This document shows positions 1-5,023 of a stretch of 6,982 bases of DNA, piece by piece. The position numbers and the translations under genes are program-made. Source of the stretch: Actinomycetota bacterium (GTDB lineage: Bacteria; Actinomycetota; Acidimicrobiia; Acidimicrobiales; Ilumatobacteraceae); contig WLEX01000062.1 of assembly GCA_009704065.1 (NCBI GenBank), forward strand, positions 1 through 6,982. Direction: 5' to 3'. The stretch's first letter is position 1, and each line of letters opens with the position of its first letter. Under the pieces are notes generated by a model. That model was given only the letters and a program-made list of their open reading frames with translations, was not told where the DNA came from and searched no databases.

Positions 1-863
1 GCGCTGCGCATTTCATCTACATCAAACACGGCATCAAGTCGGTTGATTAACTTTCCCTTTGCATCGGTGATGTACAAGATCGGTTCGTACGTCAGTTTGT
101 ATGCCTGTACAGCAGGTGCTGCTTCGGTAGCCGTTTTATCTTTGTACACGTCGGCATGCACAAAAACTGCTGTGTCGCCCACACTTTTTGCGATGTCTAT
201 TAACGCAGTTAAACCAGGTGCGCACGTGCCGGTTTTACAGAATGCCGGTGTTCCGATGAAATACACCACGGGTTTTCCGCTCTGTAGTGCCTCGGTCAAT
301 GTCACACTGTGAAACGGACATGTTCCTTCGGGACGTGTGCAAATGGGATTCACTCCGCGAGCGTTGTCGATAGTGGGTGTGTTGAAGGGGGGAAGCGCAT
401 CGCCCACTAACGGCATAAACACATCTTTGCGTTCCTCGATAAGAAACGACACTTCGGTGTTGGGTGCAATATCGAGCATCAAAGTCATCACACCAGTTTT
501 TTCGATGTCGAAAATAAATGGCCAATACGGCGTTGACATCTCTTTGCTGTGTTGCTGAGCGGTGATCGATTGAACGAGCACCTCTCCTGTTGCAGAATCA
601 ATGACCTTCCCAGTCAGTGTTTGGGGCAGCTTCACTTTTCCGCCTGTGCCAAAAATTCCCGACTTGTCGGCAAGGGAAATGGGCAGGCGCACAGTTCCAG
701 GAACCAGACCATTGTCGGGGAAGCGCTTCACCACCTGTAGGTCACCATTGAGGCCAGAAATACCGGCCGACTTGCCACCGCACGCAGCGATCAGGGCACT
801 CACCCCTGCAGCACCCGACAGGGCTAAAAATCGGCGCCGGCTGTACTCGGGTAACTGGTTCAT
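1..863 (-). CDS. Tat-exported lipoprotein with C-terminal thioredoxin-like (redoxin) domain, 3' end cut off
   Basis: The minus strand is open from an ATG at 863 to the window edge (287 codons) with no stop, so the C-terminus is missing. Seen: a twin-arginine motif SRRRFLA at residues 8-14, a hydrophobic stretch, then a lipobox LIAAC with the lipidation cysteine at residue 28. This predicts folded export by Tat and anchoring on the outer face of the membrane. A beta-rich middle (about 40-150) precedes a C-terminal segment with C175 and C182, then GTPAFCKTGTCAP with C209 and C214 (a CX4C pair), then strands resembling a thioredoxin fold (FVHADVY, PILYITD). Similar actinobacterial proteins are annotated as redoxin or thioredoxin-domain proteins; the substrate is unknown. 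The CX4C spacing differs from classical thioredoxin CX2C, so thiol redox activity is inferred. An in-frame ATG at 911 would add 16 residues; 863 is preferred because it gives a compact Tat signal. Confidence 0.8.
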   Translation of the reverse strand, partial: MNQLPEYSRRRFLALSGAAGVSALIAACGGKSAGISGLNGDLQVVKRFPDNGLVPGTVRLPISLADKSGIFGTGGKVKLPQTLTGKVIDSATGEVLVQSITAQQHSKEMSTPYWPFIFDIEKTGVMTLMLDIAPNTEVSFLIEERKDVFMPLVGDALPPFNTPTIDNARGVNPICTRPEGTCPFHSVTLTEALQSGKPVVYFIGTPAFCKTGTCAPGLTALIDIAKSVGDTAVFVHADVYKDKTATEAAPAVQAYKLTYEPILYITDAKGKLINRLDAVFDVDEMRS

Positions 864-909
864 CAGGCTCAATCGTACGCCCGCGCTTCGGTGGCGTAGG
901 CTTGTTTCC
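864..909. promoter_or_regulatory. Divergent intergenic region, probable back-to-back promoters
   Basis: Only 46 bp separate the divergent starts of the Tat lipoprotein gene and the RidA gene, so promoters for both must lie here or inside the coding regions. Seen: TAGGCT at 897-902 on the plus strand, 7 bp before the RidA ATG, and TACGAT on the minus strand (877-872), 8 bp before the lipoprotein ATG. Both fit the actinobacterial -10 pattern TANNNT and the spacing of leaderless transcripts. Neither start has a convincing Shine-Dalgarno sequence nearby and no clear -35 box is visible. The assignment is inference. Confidence 0.4.
897..902 (+). promoter_or_regulatory. Candidate -10 box for a leaderless RidA transcript
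   Basis: TAGGCT matches TANNNT and ends 7 bp before the ATG at 910, the distance at which transcription would start at the A of the ATG. No Shine-Dalgarno sequence is evident. It is a single short motif with no supporting -35 box, so it could be chance. Confidence 0.35.
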
Positions 910-1275
910 ATGTCAGCAGCACCTCAGCCTCCTTATACCCCTGTTGTTCGCGCCGGCGACTGGATCATTGTGTCCGGCCAGCTCGGTATGAAAGACGGAG
1001 CCATTGTTGAAGGCGGAGTTCTCGCTCAAACGAACCAAGCAATCGTGAACCTCAAAGCACAACTTGCTTCCATGGGTGCCACCATCGACGACATTGCCAA
1101 GACACTATGTTTCCTCACCGATATGGATACCTTCCCTACCTTCAACGAGGCGTACGCCAAAGGCTTCGGAACAGCACGTCCAGCACGCAGCACAATTGGT
1201 GTTGCCTCGCTCCCATTCGGTGGGGCTGTAGAAATCGAAGCCTGGGCGTTTAAGCCAGAATCGAAAGGTAAGTAA
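910..1275 (+). CDS. RidA/YjgF/YER057c/UK114 family protein (probable enamine/imine deaminase)
   Basis: The product is 121 residues, the usual length for this small trimeric family. Archetypal RidA proteins hydrolyse reactive 2-aminoacrylate and related enamine/imine intermediates released by PLP enzymes, giving 2-oxo acids and ammonia in the cytoplasm. Seen: SGQLG near residue 22, the helix QTNQAIVNLKAQLASMGA (41-58), the strand after DDIAKT, FLTDMDTFPTFNEAYAKGF (68-86), PARSTIGVASLP (91-102) and VEIEAWAF (107-114). R93 and E110 correspond to the carboxylate-binding arginine and the glutamate of active RidA proteins, so the protein is probably catalytic. The open frame runs on upstream of 910, but that part lies over the opposite gene, and the family N-terminus fits the ATG at 910. 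It is followed 2 bp later by a small membrane protein gene and then by an amidohydrolase gene. RidA homologues are often found with deaminases, as RutC is in pyrimidine degradation. The exact Rid subgroup is not resolved. Confidence 0.88.
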   Translation: MSAAPQPPYTPVVRAGDWIIVSGQLGMKDGAIVEGGVLAQTNQAIVNLKAQLASMGATIDDIAKTLCFLTDMDTFPTFNEAYAKGFGTARPARSTIGVASLPFGGAVEIEAWAFKPESKGK

Positions 1276-1277
1276 TC

Positions 1278-1433
1278 ATGCCTGGTCCAATCATTCTTGT
1301 AGTTGTACTTCTTTCGTTCCCCATTGTTGTGGGTTTGTCTACTGCGGCACTTGCCGGCATCATTGGTCACTTCTTGTACCGCGATGCAGAGATTCGCAAC
1401 GAGGGCAGCGAACTCATCGACTCGAACTACTAG
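1278..1433 (+). CDS. Small single-span membrane protein, 51 residues, function unknown
   Basis: The ATG at 1278 lies 2 bp after the RidA stop, with AAAGG at 1264-1268 placed 9 bp upstream as a ribosome binding site. The product starts MPGPIILVVVLLSFPIVVGL, continues with a further apolar stretch to about residue 31, then has a polar tail HFLYRDAEIRNEGSELIDSNY. The only basic residues (R35, R40) follow the membrane span, so by the positive-inside rule the tail should be cytoplasmic with the N-terminus outside. There is no signal-peptidase site that I trust and no recognised domain. The tight spacing, the ribosome binding site and the sensible membrane topology support a real gene, co-transcribed with the RidA gene and possibly with the deaminase gene. 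The frame ends with two TAG codons in a row, and the stop lies inside a perfect palindrome. I do not recognise the family. Confidence 0.68.
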   Translation: MPGPIILVVVLLSFPIVVGLSTAALAGIIGHFLYRDAEIRNEGSELIDSNY

Positions 1434-1440
1434 TAGTTCG
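1423..1440. repeat. 18-bp perfect palindrome; weak terminator, attenuator or operator
   Basis: CGAACTACTAGTAGTTCG is identical to its own reverse complement. It covers the last codons and the stop of the small membrane protein gene and ends 18 bp before the deaminase ATG. As RNA it would form a 7-bp stem with a CUAG loop, followed by UUUU at 1441-1444, which resembles a weak intrinsic terminator or attenuator. As DNA it offers a dyad of two CGAAC arms, and a third TCGAAC copy lies at 1451-1456, just before the ATG at 1459. Which role applies is undecided. Confidence 0.55.
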
Positions 1441-1458
1441 TTTTCCTAGGTCGAACAC

Positions 1459-2829
1459 ATGACCGCAGACCTTCTTGTTTTTAACGCACGCCTTGTTGCA
1501 ACAGTCGATGCTGCACGTCGCGAACTTCCTGGTGGATGGGTTGCGGTAACTAACGGATTGATCTCTGGTGTCGGTGCATCAACAGACCCCATGCCTGATG
1601 CAACAGAGCGCATCGATGCATCGGGGTGTTTCGTAACACCGGGTCTGATCAACACTCACCACCACTTGTATCAAAACCTCACTCGTGCGTATCCGCCGAT
1701 GACGTCGTCTCCCTTGTTTGGTTGGTTGCAGACTCTGTACCCCTTATGGCGAGCACTCGACGAAGAAGGCGCGCATGTATCTGCATGGATTGGCTTAGCT
1801 GAACTGGCACTCTCTGGTTGCACAACGAGCACCGATCATCTGTATTTGCACCCACGTAATGGCGGAGATCTTCTGTCTGCTGAAATTGCTGCGGCAAAAG
1901 ATTTAGGAATTCGTTTTCATCCCACACGTGGCTCAATGTCCTTGTCGCAAAAAGATGGTGGGCTACCACCCGACGATGTAGTGCAAGAAGACGATGAGAT
2001 TCTTGCGTATTCCAAAGAAGCAGTAGAAAAACACCACGATCGGTCATTCGGTGCAATGACACGCATTGCGCTTGCACCATGTTCGCCTTTCAGCGTCACG
2101 AAAGATCTCATGATTCGTTCGGCTGAACTTGCTGAATCACTTGATGTACGTTTGCACACACACTTTGCAGAAAATGCAGAAGATGATGATTTTTCAATTG
2201 CCACCTTCGGTTGCAGGCCTTTTGAATATTTGAAAGAAGTGGGCTGGCTCAGTAATCGCACATGGGTCGCGCATTGCGTGATGCCAAATCACGATGAAAT
2301 TCAAGCTCTTGGTGCTGCCGGTATTGGTGCAGCACATTGCCCCAGCAGCAACCTCATTTTGGCATCGGGTATTTCACCCGTTGTTGAATTACGTAAAGCC
2401 GGAGTGCACGTTGGTCTGGGAGTCGACGGTTCCTCTAGTGCAGACTCAGCAAGTCTGTGGCTCGAAGCACGTCAAGCAATGCTGCTTGCAAAGTTGAAGA
2501 GTGGAGCCGATGCGGCCGATGCACGTATGGCTCTCGAAGTAGCAACTATTGGCGGTGCCGGATGTCTTGGTCGCCTTGGTGAAATTGGACAATTGCAAGT
2601 AGGCATGGTGGGCGACATTGCAATCTGGGATCTCACAGGAATTCAATTTGCTGGCGCCATTGCAGATCCCATCGAAGCATGGTTGCGTTGCGGGCCAACA
2701 TCTGCACGTGACACCATTGTGCACGGCAAGGCAGTGGTGCGCAACAAAGAGTTAGTGAGCACCAAAGTGAATGAGATGATGGCCATTCACACGAAGATCG
2801 CTACCAAAATGCAGAAACTAGGTATCTAA
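1459..2829 (+). CDS. Amidohydrolase-superfamily deaminase, 8-oxoguanine deaminase / hydroxydechloroatrazine hydrolase-like
   Basis: This 456-residue protein is a complete metal-dependent amidohydrolase of the TrzN/AtzB/8-oxoguanine deaminase group. Seen in order: an N-terminal beta-sandwich strand (DLLVFNARLVATV), VTPGLINTHHHLYQNLTRAYP (59-79) with metal ligands H67 and H69, LFGWLQTLYPLW (86-97), HTHFAE (233-238) with ligand H235 and catalytic E238, WVAHCV with H272, AAHCPSSN (291-298), and GLGVDGSSSADS (319-330) with metal ligand D323. LTRAYP, LFGWLQTLYPLW and VDGSSS followed by EARQAML are features I associate with 8-oxoguanine deaminases, which convert 8-oxoguanine to urate plus ammonia. 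Related members act on s-triazines, cytosine-like rings or N-formyl substrates, so the substrate is not certain. The ATG at 1459 has only a weak AGG about 8 bp upstream. The stop overlaps the next start by one base, implying translational coupling to the GDT1-family exporter gene. Confidence 0.85.
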   Translation: MTADLLVFNARLVATVDAARRELPGGWVAVTNGLISGVGASTDPMPDATERIDASGCFVTPGLINTHHHLYQNLTRAYPPMTSSPLFGWLQTLYPLWRALDEEGAHVSAWIGLAELALSGCTTSTDHLYLHPRNGGDLLSAEIAAAKDLGIRFHPTRGSMSLSQKDGGLPPDDVVQEDDEILAYSKEAVEKHHDRSFGAMTRIALAPCSPFSVTKDLMIRSAELAESLDVRLHTHFAENAEDDDFSIATFGCRPFEYLKEVGWLSNRTWVAHCVMPNHDEIQALGAAGIGAAHCPSSNLILASGISPVVELRKAGVHVGLGVDGSSSADSASLWLEARQAMLLAKLKSGADAADARMALEVATIGGAGCLGRLGEIGQLQVGMVGDIAIWDLTGIQFAGAIADPIEAWLRCGPTSARDTIVHGKAVVRNKELVSTKVNEMMAIHTKIATKMQKLGI

Positions 2830-3398
2830 TGTTGCACGCCTTCCTTCTTTCTTTCGGAGTTATTTTTGTCGCTGAGTTAGGCGATAAGAGCCAGTTAATG
2901 GCACTTGCGTTTGCCACGCGTTACAAAACAGTTCCTGTTCTGATTGCCATCACACTTGCTACCGGAATAGTTCATCTTTTTTCAGTGGCATTAGGTGGCA
3001 TTATCGGAACTGCATTGCCCACCAAGTTGATCAACATTGTGGGGGCTATTGCATTTGTGGGTTTTGGACTTTGGACTCTTCGCGGTGATGAGCTCACCGA
3101 GGAAGACAAAAAGAGCACGAAAGTCTCTTCGAAGAACATCATCATCGCAGTAGGAACCGTTTTTTTCTTGGCTGAACTGGGAGATAAAACAATGCTCGCT
3201 ACGGTCACACTTGCTACCACTGAAGGTCTTGTGGGCACGTGGGCTGGATCTACCCTGGGCATGGTGGTCGCAGATGGTTTAGCAATTGCAGTGGGCAAAG
3301 CACTAGGTGATCGTTTGCAGGCAAAAACAGTTCGTATCGCTTCCTCCATTGCCTTCTTTGTGTTTGCGGCCATCATGTTCATCGACGCATTGCGTTAA
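2829..3398 (+). CDS. GDT1/TMEM165 (UPF0016) family divalent cation exporter, probably Mn2+ or Ca2+
   Basis: The protein is 189 residues, the full length of bacterial two-repeat members, with six predicted membrane spans. Both family signature motifs are present: AELGDKS at residues 15-21 in the first half and AELGDKT at 115-121 in the second, each inside a hydrophobic helix. The charged E, D and K residues of these motifs form the cation pathway. A hydrophilic loop (about 85-103, rich in E and K) separates the two internally duplicated halves. Known bacterial members export manganese (MneA in Vibrio, Mnx in cyanobacteria), while the yeast and human relatives move Ca2+ or Mn2+ with H+. The ATG overlaps the deaminase stop as TAATG, so translation is probably coupled. 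MarC and CorA-type genes follow. No metal riboswitch can fit upstream, because there is no intergenic space. Confidence 0.9.
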   Translation: MLHAFLLSFGVIFVAELGDKSQLMALAFATRYKTVPVLIAITLATGIVHLFSVALGGIIGTALPTKLINIVGAIAFVGFGLWTLRGDELTEEDKKSTKVSSKNIIIAVGTVFFLAELGDKTMLATVTLATTEGLVGTWAGSTLGMVVADGLAIAVGKALGDRLQAKTVRIASSIAFFVFAAIMFIDALR

Positions 3399-3403
3399 CC
3401 CTC

Positions 3404-3409
3404 TAATCT
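3404..3409 (+). promoter_or_regulatory. Candidate -10 box for the MarC-family gene (leaderless)
   Basis: TAATCT fits TANNNT and ends 6 bp before the ATG at 3416. TCGACG at 3382-3387, 16 bp upstream, matches TTGACA at four of six positions and could be the -35 element. No Shine-Dalgarno sequence lies between this box and the ATG, which fits leaderless initiation. The -35 overlaps the end of the GDT1-family gene. This would start a sub-operon containing the MarC and CorA genes. Confidence 0.4.
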
Positions 3410-3415
3410 CTAGAC

Positions 3416-4030
3416 ATGCGTTTATTTGGTGAGGTTCTTGTGACCATGTTGGTCATACTTGATCCTCCGGGAAACGTTCCTATCTTCTTGGCAGTGACTC
3501 AGCGCCTGTCAGAGAAAGAACGGCATCGCGCCGCATTTCTCGCGGTCGGAACAGCCTTCTTTGTGATTTCCATGTTTGCTATTGGCGGGCGAACAGTGCT
3601 CGATTATTTACATGTGTCGGTTCCGGCATTGCAAGGAGCTGGCGGCCTTCTCCTTCTTCTGGTCGCACTGCAATTGCTCTATGGAAAGGGAAGCACCGAA
3701 GACAACTTCGAAGTGGCTTCACCGGAACAGCGCACATCGATCGCCATGGTTCCTCTTGGTACCCCCTTACTTGCAGGCCCTGGTGCCATCGTTGCCACCA
3801 TTGTGTTTTTTGACAAAGCCGACGGTGCAGCTCAATGGTTCAGTGTCTTGCTAGCTATTGCATGTGCGCTTTCAGTGTCACTCATCACGCTGCGCTTTAG
3901 TGGCCTGGTGAAGAAAATCTTTCGCCCAGCCGGGGTGGTGCTACTAGCCCGTGTTGCCGGAATGTTGCTGGCAGCAATTGCTGTACAAATGATTGCTGAC
4001 TCTGTGACAGCATTTGTTCACGCGGCGTAA
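3416..4030 (+). CDS. MarC family (UPF0056) integral membrane protein
   Basis: The protein is 204 residues, typical for the family, and almost entirely hydrophobic with about six predicted membrane helices. Hallmarks seen: LVILDPPGNVPIFLAVT (12-28, the DPxGNxPxF motif in the first helix), a polar loop after LSEKERHR (31-38), MVPLGTPLLAGPGAI (111-125, the conserved P-L-x-x-P-x-x-A-G-P-G segment), and RVAGMLLAAIAVQMIADSV (179-197) at the C-terminus. MarC was named from the E. coli marRAB locus but has since been excluded as a multidrug resistance determinant. Its transport substrate is unknown, although its fold is related to that of LysE-type exporters by sequence classification. The ATG at 3416 begins right at the family N-terminus. 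It lies 17 bp after the GDT1-family stop and 45 bp before the corA start. Confidence 0.9.
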   Translation: MRLFGEVLVTMLVILDPPGNVPIFLAVTQRLSEKERHRAAFLAVGTAFFVISMFAIGGRTVLDYLHVSVPALQGAGGLLLLLVALQLLYGKGSTEDNFEVASPEQRTSIAMVPLGTPLLAGPGAIVATIVFFDKADGAAQWFSVLLAIACALSVSLITLRFSGLVKKIFRPAGVVLLARVAGMLLAAIAVQMIADSVTAFVHAA

Positions 4031-4060
4031 TGGCGGTAGCGATTTCAGATTGTCTTTGAT

Positions 4061-4068
4061 AGGTAAGG
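4061..4068 (+). promoter_or_regulatory. Ribosome binding site deciding a GTG start for corA
   Basis: AGGTAAGG carries a good AAGG core 7 bp before the GTG at 4076. It is the strongest Shine-Dalgarno sequence in the plus-strand run and supports a GTG start where no ATG is available at the family N-terminus. Confidence 0.6.
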
Positions 4069-4075
4069 TTTTGTT

Positions 4076-5023
4076 GTGCTAGTAGATGCAGCCACATATG
4101 TCGATGGAAAGAGAATCCCTACGTATTCTCCTCACGCCGGGCAAGGGTTCTCATGGGTGGGATTGCTTGACCCGACTATCGCCGAGATTCAGGAATACCA
4201 GAAAGTATTTTCACTACATTCGCTTGCGGTAGAAGATGCCGTGCTCGGTCGTCAGCGACCAAAACTTGATCAATATCAGAACCACAGTTTTCTGATATTG
4301 AAAACGGCCATGTACAACCTAGAAACCTCTCGCGTCGACATGGGAGATATTGGTGTTTTTGTTGGATCAGATTTCATTGTCATAGTCCGCCATGGTGATG
4401 CAATTCCTATGCGTTCTATTCGATCTGATCTTGAGAAGCAGCCCGAGCGATTAGATGATGGCCCAACAGCTGTGTTGCACGAAGTACTCGACCGATTGGT
4501 TGACCAATACATTGATGTTGCCTTGAAGCTCGAGGAAGATGTGGAGGAACTTGAGGACATTGTGTTTGACGACGAGATTCCTGCGCCTTCTGCTCGCATG
4601 TATTTAGTAAAACGGGAACTTTTAGAATTTCGTCGTGCGGTTTTTCCGCTACTTGATCCTTTAGATTTTCTCGCAACTAAGGATGTCGCATTCGTGTCGC
4701 CTGAATACAGAGCAATGTTTGCTGACGTTCGAGATCATTTGATGAAAGTCATCGATGACCTCAACACAATGAACGACCTCATGGATGCTGCGTTGCATGC
4801 AAACTTGGCGCTGATTCAGGTGCAACAAAATGTTGACATGAGAAAAATCTCCGCATGGGTCGGCATCGGCGCAGTGCCCACCATGGTGGCCGGAATATAC
4901 GGAATGAACTTTGAAAATCTTCCCGAGCTGCAATGGAAGTACGGATACTTCGTGGTGCTTGGTTTCTTAGCTGTGATCTCAGGCGGGCTATTTCGCGTGT
5001 TTCGAAAGAACAAGTGGCTTTAA
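4076..5023 (+). CDS. corA: CorA-family magnesium/cobalt transporter
   Basis: The protein is 315 residues, a normal CorA length. The large N-terminal cytoplasmic domain contains FSWVGLLDPTIAEIQE (25-40), LHSLAVEDAV (47-56), RPKLDQY (61-67) and FLILKTAMY, the pattern conserved in CorA alpha/beta domains. It continues into the long acidic stalk helix with EEDVEELEDIVF (153-164). Two C-terminal membrane helices (about 257-276 and 289-309) flank the signature GMN at residues 276-278, followed by the periplasmic loop FENLPELQWKYGY. The C-terminus ends in basic residues (RVFRKNKWL) on the cytoplasmic side. CorA forms pentameric channels for Mg2+ uptake, gated by cytoplasmic Mg2+; Co2+ or Zn2+ selectivity cannot be read from the sequence. 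Translation starts at a GTG with a good ribosome binding site. The stop codon TAA overlaps that of the convergent glnR. Confidence 0.93.
   Translation: MLVDAATYVDGKRIPTYSPHAGQGFSWVGLLDPTIAEIQEYQKVFSLHSLAVEDAVLGRQRPKLDQYQNHSFLILKTAMYNLETSRVDMGDIGVFVGSDFIVIVRHGDAIPMRSIRSDLEKQPERLDDGPTAVLHEVLDRLVDQYIDVALKLEEDVEELEDIVFDDEIPAPSARMYLVKRELLEFRRAVFPLLDPLDFLATKDVAFVSPEYRAMFADVRDHLMKVIDDLNTMNDLMDAALHANLALIQVQQNVDMRKISAWVGIGAVPTMVAGIYGMNFENLPELQWKYGYFVVLGFLAVISGGLFRVFRKNKWL
5020..5023. other. Convergent stop codons sharing TTAA
   Basis: The corA stop (TAA, 5021-5023, plus) and the glnR stop (TAA, 5020-5022 read on the minus strand) lie in the same self-complementary TTAA, so the coding regions overlap tail to tail by 4 bp. 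No stable hairpin followed by a T-run is visible on either side, so transcripts must end inside the opposite gene or by Rho. Confidence 0.9.

Noticed and set aside
851..866. GlnR box near the divergent region (GTAAC followed after 6 bp by ATCAG)
   Set aside because: Only the first half-site fits the gTnAc-n6-GaAAc pattern; the second half does not, and the site lies inside the lipoprotein's first codons.
601..909. A longer N-terminus for the RidA protein starting near 601 on the plus strand
   Set aside because: The frame is open by chance over the antisense lipoprotein gene; the extra residues are basic and low in structure, and the family N-terminus fits the ATG at 910.
1423..1440. LexA/SOS box, because of the CGAAC and GTTCG arms
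   Set aside because: The actinobacterial and Bacillus SOS box has 4 bp between GAAC and GTTC; here the spacer is 8 bp and the neighbouring genes have no DNA-repair role.
2972..3382. Minus-strand open frame of 136 codons opposite the GDT1-family gene
   Set aside because: It is a shadow frame; the plus strand carries two clear ELGDK signature motifs and the shadow has no recognisable domain.
4031..4075. Magnesium riboswitch (M-box) ahead of corA
   Set aside because: The gap is only 45 bp, too short for an M-box leader, and contains just a ribosome binding site.
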